The translations under genes and the position numbers were made by a program. A stretch of DNA of 6,621 nucleotides. Origin: RZYP01 sp964386405. Lineage in GTDB: Bacteria > Bacillota > Negativicutes > Acidaminococcales > Acidaminococcaceae. The notes beneath the pieces were generated by a model. That model was not told the origin of the DNA, searched no databases, and saw only the letters and a list, made by a program, of their open reading frames with translations. Positions 1 through 6,247 of this stretch are shown one piece after another. Where the stretch lies: NCBI GenBank assembly GCA_964386405.1, contig CAYLRW010000070.1, positions 1-6,621 on the forward strand, in the 5' to 3' direction. The first letter of the stretch is position 1. Each line of letters begins with the position of its first letter.

Positions 1-303
1 ATTAAAGTTGCCGTCAGTTTCAATGCCAGCTGGTGGCTTACTATGAAAAGCGTTGTCCTGCCAAGTGCTCTGCCGGTTATTTTTGCCGGTCTGCGTCTGG
101 CTGCCGGAACCTCCTTGTTGCTTCTCGTTGCCGCTGAAATGATTGCCGCACAAGAAGGTATCGGAGCCCTTATCCTGCACTATGGCGACCTGATGATTAC
201 TGATAAACTAATGGCCGGTGTCATCGTACTCTCAGTATTAGGTCTGCTGTTCCACCTGTTTTTGCAATGGCTGGAAAAGAAAGCCGTTCCCTGGAAGGAC
301 TAA
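1..303 (+). CDS. ABC transporter permease, nitrate/sulfonate/taurine (SsuC/TauC-like) type, C-terminal part
   Basis: This is the 3' end of a gene cut by the window edge. The frame is open from base 1 and gives 100 residues before a TAA stop, so the internal Met codon at 43 is not the start. The protein is the C-terminal part of a binding-protein-dependent transport permease, a membrane protein that forms the import channel and contacts its ATPase. The stretch VVLPSALPVIFAGLR (about residues 18-32) is the end of the cytoplasmic EAA loop that docks on the ATPase. Two hydrophobic segments follow (about 33-49 and 70-90), then a basic tail, KKAVPWKD. The wording around VAAEMIAAQEGIGALI is typical of the SsuC/TauC/ThiX-like group, whose substrates include sulfonates, nitrate and pyrimidine precursors. 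The substrate cannot be told from this fragment. The gene is probably the last of its operon, since a strong hairpin follows 16 bases after the stop. Confidence 0.9.
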   Translation: MKVAVSFNASWWLTMKSVVLPSALPVIFAGLRLAAGTSLLLLVAAEMIAAQEGIGALILHYGDLMITDKLMAGVIVLSVLGLLFHLFLQWLEKKAVPWKD

Positions 304-319
304 TTACCCGGGAAATACC

Positions 320-364
320 AAGTCCCTGCTATTTTTGCTAATCTAGCAAAAATAGCAGGGACTT
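320..364. terminator. Bidirectional hairpin terminator between convergent genes
   Basis: A perfect 21-bp inverted repeat has arms at 320-340 and 344-364 and a 3-base loop (ATC). It lies between the stop of the + strand permease (303) and the stop of the - strand DUF4127 gene (371). On the + strand it is followed by TTTATTCTTT, a usable U-rich tail. On the - strand the tail is GGTATTTCCC, which is poorer. It most likely ends transcription from both sides, more efficiently for the permease operon. The mid-stem A/T run also supplies U residues. Confidence 0.85.
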
Positions 365-370
365 TATTCT

Positions 371-1918
371 TTAATGCTTCTCTATTTTAATTTCAAAAGT
401 TCTGTTCCAAGGCAATGTAAATTGCCACTTGCTAACAGTCTTTGCTGAAATATAGGGAGTAACAAAACTTTTTAGTTGATCCGTAATTGTACTTTCCAAA
501 ATTTGCTTCTGCTCGGGTAAGAATGTGCCGTCCTGCCATTGTCTTGCCCAAACCAGTTTTTTCCTGACAACATCACGCACGTTACTCTGATATGCCCAAT
601 CATCAAGATACCTGACAAACAACAAATCATCCTTGCTTTCCTGACTAAAATAAGGTGCCTGCAATCCTTGCACAAGGGCAAAGCCAATCGTATTAGCTGC
701 AGTGTTCCAACCTGCATAACCTGCAAGCGACCAAGCCAGTTGCTCGTTAAAGAGTCCTTTGACAAGTGCGTTGTCAGCACCATTAGCATAAGCGACATCA
801 GCTATAGCAACATTTTTGTTTTTTTGCAAATATGCTTCAACTTTTTGGAGAAATATTCTTTGTCCTGGTTGCAGCTGCCCAGAATTCGCTGTATCGTTGC
901 CTTGCAAAGTAACTCCATTAGCCGGCGTGTTAACCGCCAGAATCAAATCAGCATATTTATCTTTGGGTGCTGGCCATGCTCCGGCAGCTAATATTTGGTT
1001 GCGGACTGTTGTCATGACCTTATCATCTTCATAGGCAGGAATTGTATTTTCGCCCACACCTTCTGCATAAAAAGCATGAACAATTGGCACTTTGCCCATC
1101 TCTTTATTGACAGCACGCTCGAGAAGTACTATGCCCAATTGGTCAGCACCGGCAAAAAAGCGCACCTTTCGCTGCTCAAGGCTCTGATTGACTGCTTCGA
1201 GCTTACGTGCGTCCCGGTGAGCATCCGAATACTGTGCCGTATCATCCCTGCCTAAAAGCAAATAATCAAACCTGCCATCCTCTGTACCTGTCAGCAGCCT
1301 CTCGGTGACTGCTAAGTTCTTAAGCCTGCGGCTGTATAAATCGCGCAAAACAGTTTCCGGTATTGTTTTGCCCAAACTAAGTCTTTCTTTATTTTCACGA
1401 TTAGTCAGACCAATAACCTCGTTTTTATCCGTCAATTCTCCTAAACGGAAAATTTGGCTGCCATATTCTTTGTAATAATCTGGTTCGACCGGAGCACTAC
1501 TAGCCTTTGGTGAACGCATCACAGTGGCAAAAACATAAACAGGTATATCAGCAAATTTATTTTTGAACTGCAGTAGTCTTGTCGTCCGCTTCATAAGCAA
1601 CTCATCAGAAAGATGATGGGTTCTCGATGCTACCAAGCCTCCATAAATCATACTGTCACTGCTAACAACAACAGCAGAGGAGCCAGTCGCATTATTTTCC
1701 AGCCAACTGTAAAGCTTTTCCGGATCACCAGCATGATTAAAAGAAGCAATCAAATCAAGCGGAGGGGTTTGGATATCCCAGCCAGCAGCCCGAAAAGTAT
1801 CTACCGTATAATCGAGGCAGACCGGCCTATCATCAAGCGGTACAAACAAAATACGTCCGCCAGCTTCTGCCAGATTGGCAAAGAGCAGAAACATTGCTAT
1901 AAAAACATACTTTTTCAT
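371..1918 (-). CDS. DUF4127 family protein, secreted, function unknown
   Basis: This is a 515-residue protein of the DUF4127 family, whose biochemical role I do not know. The N-terminus is a signal peptide: Lys2-Lys3, a hydrophobic core at about 4-16, and an AEA site predicting cleavage after Ala19. The mature protein should therefore be outside the cytoplasmic membrane. Family hallmarks seen are ILFVPLDDRP (23-32), SSDSMIYGGLVASR (86-99), LLGRDDTAQYSDAHRDAR (221-238), the GADQLGIVLLERA region (257-269), YAEGVGENTIPAYED (284-298) and AGYAGWNTAANTIG (399-412). The length is near the roughly 500 residues usual for the family, with no break. The many conserved Asp, Arg and His residues suggest a sugar- or phosphate-handling enzyme, but that is only a guess. 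The start at 1918 is the only good one: a weak GAGG lies 11 bases upstream, and the nearby ATG at 1928 is out of frame. No clear promoter lies between this gene and the terminator upstream. Confidence 0.9.
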   Translation of the reverse strand: MKKYVFIAMFLLFANLAEAGGRILFVPLDDRPVCLDYTVDTFRAAGWDIQTPPLDLIASFNHAGDPEKLYSWLENNATGSSAVVVSSDSMIYGGLVASRTHHLSDELLMKRTTRLLQFKNKFADIPVYVFATVMRSPKASSAPVEPDYYKEYGSQIFRLGELTDKNEVIGLTNRENKERLSLGKTIPETVLRDLYSRRLKNLAVTERLLTGTEDGRFDYLLLGRDDTAQYSDAHRDARKLEAVNQSLEQRKVRFFAGADQLGIVLLERAVNKEMGKVPIVHAFYAEGVGENTIPAYEDDKVMTTVRNQILAAGAWPAPKDKYADLILAVNTPANGVTLQGNDTANSGQLQPGQRIFLQKVEAYLQKNKNVAIADVAYANGADNALVKGLFNEQLAWSLAGYAGWNTAANTIGFALVQGLQAPYFSQESKDDLLFVRYLDDWAYQSNVRDVVRKKLVWARQWQDGTFLPEQKQILESTITDQLKSFVTPYISAKTVSKWQFTLPWNRTFEIKIEKH

Positions 1919-1954
1919 TTATATTCATGCCTCACTTCAAATTAAACAATAAAA

Positions 1955-1989
1955 AAGCCTCTGCCTGTACTTTCTACAAACAGAGGCTT
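1955..1989 (-). terminator. Rho-independent terminator of the amino-acid ABC importer operon
   Basis: Read on the minus strand, a 9-bp stem (AAGCCTCTG paired with CAGAGGCTT, at 1981-1989 and 1955-1963) is extended by a TGTA/TACA helix inside the loop. It is followed at once by TTTTTTATTGTT. It begins 7 bases after the stop codon of the ATPase gene, so it ends the importer transcript. Its stem and tail run into the leader of the DUF4127 gene, so read-through would feed that gene. Confidence 0.88.
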
Positions 1990-1996
1990 GAATCCT

Positions 1997-2746
1997 TTAA
2001 TTATTCTGGTTAAAACGGGAGAGAAACTCTTTAGTCCTCGGATTAGCTGGGTTCTTAAAAATAATTTCCGGTTCTGCTTCTTCAGCAATCACGCCCTGAT
2101 CTATGAAGATAACCTTTGACGCAACTTCTCTTGCGAAAGCCATTTCATGTGTTACAACAATCATCGTAAGGCCAGCATTTGCTAATTCGCGCATAACATT
2201 AAGCACTTCACCAACCATTTCGGAGTCCAGCGCCGAAGTCGGTTCATCCAAAAGAAGCACTTCCGGTTCCAACGCCATAGCACGGGCAATAGCGACACGC
2301 TGCTTTTGTCCTCCGGACAATTGATGTGGTTTAGCATTGATATAATCAGCCATACCTACGTAATATAAATATTTCATAGCAGTTTGTCTGGCTGCCTCGC
2401 GGTCCTTTTTCAAAACTTTGACCTGACCGACAACACAATTTTCCAGTACCGTCATGTTGCTGAAGAGATTGAACTGCTGGAAAACCATACCTACTTTTGT
2501 TCTGTACAAAGCAAGGTCTTTATATTTTTTCAGCACATCTTCACCTTTATAACAGATTTCTCCGCTTGTCGGTGTCTCCAGAAAATTAATACAGCGAATC
2601 AAAGTTGATTTACCGGAGCCTGATGGACCGATAATACATACTACATCGCCTTTATTAACCGAGAAATCGATGCCTTTTAAAATCTCACGGTCACCAAATT
2701 GCTTCTTTAAGTTTTTTATTTCCAGAATGTTTTTCTGCTCATCCAT
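1997..2746 (-). CDS. glnQ: Polar amino-acid ABC transporter ATP-binding protein (GlnQ family)
   Basis: This cytoplasmic ATPase subunit drives import by the adjacent permease and binding protein. From the start chosen here it has 249 residues, the usual size for GlnQ/HisP-type proteins. All nucleotide-binding motifs are intact: Walker A GPSGSGKST (40-48), Q-loop Gln90 in MVFQQFNLF, signature LSGGQ (143-147), Walker B VLLLDEP (163-169) with Glu168, and switch His200 in VVTHEM. The frame is open further upstream, to 2812, but that stretch overlaps the permease gene and lacks family similarity. The ATG at 2746 starts the conserved part (ILEIKNLKKQFG follows), with GAAGGAG and AGGA upstream. It lies one base after the permease TAA, which implies translational coupling. 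The symbol reflects the family; glutamine as substrate is not proven, and cystine, arginine, histidine or another polar amino acid would fit equally. Confidence 0.95.
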   Translation of the reverse strand: MDEQKNILEIKNLKKQFGDREILKGIDFSVNKGDVVCIIGPSGSGKSTLIRCINFLETPTSGEICYKGEDVLKKYKDLALYRTKVGMVFQQFNLFSNMTVLENCVVGQVKVLKKDREAARQTAMKYLYYVGMADYINAKPHQLSGGQKQRVAIARAMALEPEVLLLDEPTSALDSEMVGEVLNVMRELANAGLTMIVVTHEMAFAREVASKVIFIDQGVIAEEAEPEIIFKNPANPRTKEFLSRFNQNN

Positions 2747-2747
2747 G

Positions 2748-3548
2748 TTATCTATCCTGCTCCTTCCGTGTCGGTACCTGGAAGTGGCCGCAAGGATCCT
2801 GCATTGGATCATAAGCTACCAACTGATAATCGCGAGGGCCAGCCATCCTGCCCTCCACCCAACGCAAAAGACGCGAAACGGTAAAAGTCATGATGAAGTA
2901 AATAGTGCAAGTAATGAAGAAAACTTCAAAATACTTGTAATATACGCCCGCTGCAGATTTCGAAGAGAAATAAAGCTCTGTAACGGAAATAACATTCAAT
3001 ACCGAAGTATCCTTAATATTGATAATAAGGTTATTACCTATTTGCGGCATAATATTGCGCAGCGCCTGTGGTAAAATCACCGAGCGCATAGTCTGAAAAT
3101 GATTCATGCCTATTGCGGTAGCTGCCTCTGTCTGGCCGGGATCAATGGAGTTGATGCCACCACGTACGGTTTCTGCCATATAAGCACCGGTATTGATGGA
3201 AACGACCAGAAAACCTGCAAACATAGCCGACATATCAATATTAAAAAGACTCATTGAGCCGTAATAAACAACCATCGCTTGTACAATCATAGGCGTACCG
3301 CGGAAAACTTCCACATAGGCGTCAAGTAACCAACGCACAACCCTGTAAAAGCTTTTTTTGACTGCGCCCGTGTTAGGGTCAACAGGAATTGTCTGAATTA
3401 TACCTACGATAAAACCAATAAGGCAGCCAATGAAAGTTCCCACCAAGGCTAGCAAAAGAGTGACCATTGCGCCTTTTACAAAGAGCCCGCCATATTGTTG
3501 TAATAAGAAAAATACCCACTCACCAAAAGTAGTTGGCATTGTTGTCAT
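2748..3548 (-). CDS. Polar amino-acid ABC transporter permease (HisM/GlnP family)
   Basis: This is the membrane channel subunit of the importer, 266 residues from the ATG at 3548. It shows the family's three-helix start (QQYGGLFVKGAMVTLLLALVG, first helices at about 20-52), the FRGTP motif (82-86), and further helices around 88-120. The EAA loop that contacts the ATPase has EAATAIGM at 141-148 and VILPQALRNIMPQIGN at 157-172. A last helix lies at about 207-226. A hydrophilic tail of about 35 residues follows, and its coding sequence holds the ribosome-binding site of the downstream ATPase gene. The frame is also open to a GTG at 3560, but an AGGGTGGG just upstream of 3548, with 7 bases of spacing, favours the ATG. 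A 15-residue hydrophilic insert between the first helices and the FRGTP region (about 53-67) is also seen in other Firmicutes members. No partner permease is visible, so the channel is probably a homodimer. Confidence 0.93.
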   Translation of the reverse strand: MTTMPTTFGEWVFFLLQQYGGLFVKGAMVTLLLALVGTFIGCLIGFIVGIIQTIPVDPNTGAVKKSFYRVVRWLLDAYVEVFRGTPMIVQAMVVYYGSMSLFNIDMSAMFAGFLVVSINTGAYMAETVRGGINSIDPGQTEAATAIGMNHFQTMRSVILPQALRNIMPQIGNNLIINIKDTSVLNVISVTELYFSSKSAAGVYYKYFEVFFITCTIYFIMTFTVSRLLRWVEGRMAGPRDYQLVAYDPMQDPCGHFQVPTRKEQDR

Positions 3549-3583
3549 GTCTATTCCCACCCTGTCTGCTTAACCATAAGTCA

Positions 3584-3610
3584 ATACGGGACGGCAAAGC
3601 CGCCCCGTAT
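3584..3610 (-). other. Intercistronic hairpin between binding protein and permease genes
   Basis: ATACGGG (3584-3590) pairs with CCCGTAT (3604-3610), and CGGC (3592-3595) pairs with GCCG (3599-3602) across one A/C mismatch. This leaves an AAA loop. On the minus strand the hairpin is followed by TTGACTTATGG, not a U run, so it is a weak terminator at best. It starts 12 bases after the stop of the binding-protein gene. It probably acts as a partial terminator or as a 3' barrier that protects the upstream message from decay, so that more binding protein than permease is made. Confidence 0.65.
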
Positions 3611-3622
3611 AATGAAAACAAT

Positions 3623-4465
3623 TTATTTTGCTAACGGTTGAATTTTGATTGCATCTTCCATAATCTTCTTGAAGTCTGCTTCAGTCATTTTGCTGAGTTT
3701 AGCATTCATTGCTTTGACGAGATCAGCATTGCCTTTTTTGACTGCGATACCAATTTCAACATCTTCTTTTGTTGTTTTGAAGCCCTTATCAGGTGCGAAT
3801 TCCAAAACAGCAAGCTCTTTGTTAGCATAAGAAGCAGCCATTGCAGTCGGAATGTCGGTGACAATCAGATTGCATTTGCCGGACTGAAGAGCAACTATCA
3901 TACCAGGAACATTTTCAATTCCCGGCAGTTTATTAACTTCAGGAATCTGGTCAATCAGGTCATACCAGATTGTATTTAATTGAGAAGTAGCAACGGCACC
4001 TTTCAAATCAGCTACGCTTTTTGCGGAAGCTTGCGGTGAATCTTTGCGTACCAACCCAACAACATTAGCATAATAGTAAGGAACTGTGAAATCAACGCTT
4101 TCTTTACGTTTGCTGGTAATGCTCATGCCAGCGATAGCAGCATCAATTTTACCGGAAGCAACTGCCGGTGCAAGTCCATCCCATTCAATCTTGTGGACTT
4201 CCAACGTTGCGCCCATGGATTCGGCTAGCATCTTGCCAATCATAACATCGTAACCATTAGCATATTCTGAACTGCCGGCAATCTTAACAGCGCCGTTATC
4301 AGGTGTTGTTTGTGTCCAATTGTAAGGAGCGTAACCACATTCCATACCGACCTTCAAAACTTTCTTTGTTTCTTTTTTATCGCCGCCACATCCAGCAAGA
4401 AGTGCGAGAGATACGAGCAGCAATGCACAAACTGTAATGCTTAAAATTTTCTTCGAAAAGTTCAT
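3623..4465 (-). CDS. Polar amino-acid ABC transporter substrate-binding lipoprotein
   Basis: This is an extracytoplasmic receptor of the family-3 solute-binding proteins, 280 residues, which captures a polar amino acid for the permease. The N-terminus is a lipoprotein signal peptide: Lys5-Lys6, a hydrophobic core, and the lipobox LAGC with Cys26 as the predicted lipidated residue. Family landmarks are LKVGMECGYAPYNW (37-50), GYDVMIGKMLAE (71-82), DAAIAGMSITSKRKESVDFT (108-127) and NLIVTDIPTA (199-208). By position, Arg120 should bind the ligand alpha-carboxylate and Asp204 its alpha-amino group, as in the glutamine- and histidine-binding proteins. These contacts mark an L-amino acid but do not identify the side chain. 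It is the first gene of the operon. AAAGGAG and a second AAAGG lie 15 and 10 bases before the ATG. Confidence 0.93.
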   Translation of the reverse strand: MNFSKKILSITVCALLLVSLALLAGCGGDKKETKKVLKVGMECGYAPYNWTQTTPDNGAVKIAGSSEYANGYDVMIGKMLAESMGATLEVHKIEWDGLAPAVASGKIDAAIAGMSITSKRKESVDFTVPYYYANVVGLVRKDSPQASAKSVADLKGAVATSQLNTIWYDLIDQIPEVNKLPGIENVPGMIVALQSGKCNLIVTDIPTAMAASYANKELAVLEFAPDKGFKTTKEDVEIGIAVKKGNADLVKAMNAKLSKMTEADFKKIMEDAIKIQPLAK

Positions 4466-4494
4466 CTTTACACAGCCTTTCTCCTTTTATTAAT

Positions 4495-4510
4495 AGGTTA
4501 ATTCTAACCT
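4495..4510. promoter_or_regulatory. 16-bp palindrome over the -10 box, candidate operator
   Basis: AGGTTA and TAACCT form perfect 6-bp arms around ATTC, and this covers the -10 element of the importer promoter. A repressor bound here would block polymerase. I do not recognise the motif as a known box (it is not a CodY, ArgR or TnrA consensus), and a chance palindrome in A/T-rich DNA is possible. Confidence 0.4.
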
Positions 4511-4530
4511 TTGTGAACAATTTGTGTCAA
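4501..4530 (-). promoter_or_regulatory. Sigma-A-type promoter of the amino-acid importer operon
   Basis: On the minus strand a perfect TTGACA (4530-4525) is followed after 18 bases by TAGAAT (4506-4501). The expected transcription start is near 4494, giving a leader of about 30 bases before the binding-protein ATG at 4465. The -10 box lies inside a 16-bp palindrome, and short repeats lie just upstream of the -35 box, so the promoter is probably regulated. A strong promoter here makes the importer independent of guaB. Confidence 0.75.
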
Positions 4531-4553
4531 TACATTAAGAATGTATACATTAA
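4530..4553. repeat. 12-bp palindrome and two direct repeats upstream of the importer -35 box
   Basis: AATGTATACATT at 4540-4551 is a perfect palindrome. ATACATTAA (TTAATGTAT on the minus strand) occurs at 4530-4538 and again at 4545-4553, a 15-base offset. The first copy abuts the -35 box. The layout is what one would expect for a regulator binding just upstream of or over the promoter, but the protein is not identifiable from this window. Confidence 0.4.
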
Positions 4554-4586
4554 CGTTTCACCAAGGGGCCGTTTCAAAAAAAATTG

Positions 4587-6098
4587 TTATTTTACGTAAT
4601 TGTTGATATTGCTGTCTTTCAGCAGAACATCGTGTGCGCCGCCTTCAACAAGGCTGGTAGCAGAAACCAATGTCAGCTTCGCGTTCTTTTGCAGCTCAGG
4701 AATAGTCAGAGCTCCACAGTTGCACATAGTAGAACGAACTTTGCTCAGGGAGAGCGTTACATTGTCTTTCAATGTGCCGGCATAAGGAACATAGGAATCG
4801 ACACCCTCTTCGAAAGATAATTTGCTGGCGCCGCCCATATCATAACGCTGCCAGTTGCGGGCACGGTTGGAACCTTCACCCCAGTATTCCTTCATATAGC
4901 TGCCGTTGATGTTGACCTTATTGGTAGGGCTTTCATCAAAACGGGCAAAATAACGGCCGAGCATCATGAAATCAGCACCCATAGCCAAAGCCAAAGTCAT
5001 ATGATAATCATAAACTATACCGCCATCGGAACAAATAGGTACATATATGCCGGTTTCTGCAAAATATTCATCACGTGCTTTTGCTACTTCAATCAAAGCA
5101 GTGGCCTGACCACGGCCAATACCTTTTTGTTCACGAGTAATACAAATGGAACCGCCGCCGATACCAACTTTAATAAAATCAGCCCCAGCTTCTGCCAAAT
5201 AGCGGAAACCTTCTTTGTCAACGACATTACCAGCACCGACCTTAACTGTATCACCATATTTTTCGCGGATCCAGTCCAAAGTCAACTTCTGCCATTCGCT
5301 GAAACCTTCAGAGGAATCTATGCAAAGCACATCTGCTCCGGCTTCAACCAATGCAGGCACTCTTTCCGCATAGTCTCTGGTATTGATACCGGCACCAACG
5401 ATATGGCGTTTTTGTTCGTCCAATAGTTCCAAAGGATATTCCTTATGTGATGCATAGTCCTTGCGGAATACCATATAAAGCAGTCTGCCTTCGTCATCGA
5501 TTACCGGCAAAGTGTTTAATTTGTTATCCCAGATTATGTCATTTGCTTCTTTTAAAGAAGTACTGCTCGTAGCAACAATCATGGATTGAATCGGAGTCAT
5601 AAACTCAGAAACCTTAGTGCTAAGCTCCATGCGGCTGACACGATAATCACGGCTGGTAACGATACCTTCCAATTTGCCATTGACAGTACCGTCAGAAGTA
5701 ACAGCTACAGTAGAATGACCTGTTTTTTCTTTCAATTTCAGAATATCAGCCAGTGTGCTGTTGGGAGTGATATTAGAATCACTCGTTACGAAGCCAGCGC
5801 GGTAGGATTTAACACGTGCCACCATTGCCGCTTCACTTTCTATAGACTGGGAACCGTAGATAAAAGAAATTCCGCCCTCTTTTGACAGTGCAATTGCCAA
5901 TTTATCATCGGACACAGACTGCATAATTGCGGAAACCAAAGGAATATTCATTGTGATAGCCGGTTTTTCGCCTTTTTTGAACTTTACAAGTGGAGTTTGT
6001 AAGTTAACGTTAGCCGGAACACACTCTACACCTGAATAACCAGGTATTAATAAATACTCACTGAATGTATGCGCCGCCTCTTCATAAATAAAAGCCAT
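4587..6098 (-). CDS. guaB: IMP dehydrogenase, Tritrichomonas-like type
   Basis: This cytoplasmic enzyme oxidises IMP to XMP with NAD+, the committed step to GMP. The protein is 503 residues from the ATG at 6098. The order is an N-terminal barrel part (HTFSEYLLIPG, PLVSAIMQSVS), a two-CBS insert (about 100-220), then the rest of the barrel. Numbered from this start: Asp261 in CIDSSEGFS, the catalytic loop IGGGSICITREQKGIGRGQ with Cys319, SDGGI (357-361), MLGRYFA, and the mobile flap with Arg418-Tyr419 in NWQRYD. Lys310 and Glu431 are present, as in mycophenolate-tolerant enzymes. The loop reads GGGSICITREQ and not the usual bacterial GPGSICTTR, and the whole catalytic half recalls the T. foetus enzyme. 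Other starts are ATG 6101 and TTG 6104. AAGGA lies 9 bases before 6098 and 6 before 6101; family alignment favours 6098. No convincing terminator follows the stop. Confidence 0.96.
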   Translation of the reverse strand: MAFIYEEAAHTFSEYLLIPGYSGVECVPANVNLQTPLVKFKKGEKPAITMNIPLVSAIMQSVSDDKLAIALSKEGGISFIYGSQSIESEAAMVARVKSYRAGFVTSDSNITPNSTLADILKLKEKTGHSTVAVTSDGTVNGKLEGIVTSRDYRVSRMELSTKVSEFMTPIQSMIVATSSTSLKEANDIIWDNKLNTLPVIDDEGRLLYMVFRKDYASHKEYPLELLDEQKRHIVGAGINTRDYAERVPALVEAGADVLCIDSSEGFSEWQKLTLDWIREKYGDTVKVGAGNVVDKEGFRYLAEAGADFIKVGIGGGSICITREQKGIGRGQATALIEVAKARDEYFAETGIYVPICSDGGIVYDYHMTLALAMGADFMMLGRYFARFDESPTNKVNINGSYMKEYWGEGSNRARNWQRYDMGGASKLSFEEGVDSYVPYAGTLKDNVTLSLSKVRSTMCNCGALTIPELQKNAKLTLVSATSLVEGGAHDVLLKDSNINNYVK

Positions 6099-6132
6099 CA
6101 TCAACCATCCTTTTCCTAAAATATTTTACAAT

Positions 6133-6161
6133 ATTCTACCACTAAACCTCTTGTACAGCAA
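6133..6161 (-). promoter_or_regulatory. Probable sigma-A promoter of guaB
   Basis: On the minus strand TTGCTG (6161-6156) is followed after 17 bases by TAGAAT (6138-6133). The leader would be about 28 bases long, too short to hold a guanine riboswitch, and no PurR box is recognised. The -35 box is only a fair match. It lies after the purD terminator, so guaB looks separately transcribed. The ribosome-binding sequence AGGAAAAGGA follows. Confidence 0.6.
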
Positions 6162-6203
6162 ACTTTTTTTGTTACTTTTCATACATTTTTTCAAAAAAGT
6201 TGA

Positions 6204-6243
6204 AAAGCGCACCACTGTTACGTTTTTCACAATGGTACGCTTT
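6204..6243 (-). terminator. Rho-independent terminator of purD
   Basis: Read on the minus strand, 15 bases at 6243-6229 pair with 6218-6204 around a 10-base loop. Pairing is complete, with two G-U wobbles. The tail is TCAACTTTTTT. The stem starts 4 bases after the purD stop codon. It separates purD from guaB. Confidence 0.82.
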
Positions 6244-6247
6244 CTCA

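Noticed and set aside
539..1255. Three open + strand frames opposite the DUF4127 gene
   Set aside because: They lie antisense to a complete, well-conserved gene, lack family motifs, have odd Cys/Ser/Ile-rich composition, and overlap one another.
2747..2812. N-terminal extension of the ATPase gene by 22 codons
   Set aside because: It overlaps the permease 3' end, lacks similarity to the family, and a good ATG with upstream GGAG/AGGA exists at 2746.
2670..3074. 134-codon + strand frame across the ATPase/permease junction
   Set aside because: It is antisense to two coupled, clearly real genes, and its composition is not protein-like.
3549..3560. GTG start for the permease at 3560
   Set aside because: The GTG lies within the apparent ribosome-binding sequence of the ATG at 3548, so the latter is the better start.
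3560..3583. TTGACT as a -35 box for a separate permease promoter
   Set aside because: No -10-like sequence occurs at 16-19 bases from it; the stretch there is G-rich and serves as the ribosome-binding site.
5001..5426. 141-codon + strand frame opposite guaB
   Set aside because: It is antisense to a highly conserved enzyme, has no ribosome-binding site of note, and resembles no family I know.
6105..6203. Guanine riboswitch or PurR box upstream of guaB
   Set aside because: The leader after the likely promoter is only about 28 bases, no aptamer-like helices are seen, and no CGAAC-type PurR box is present.
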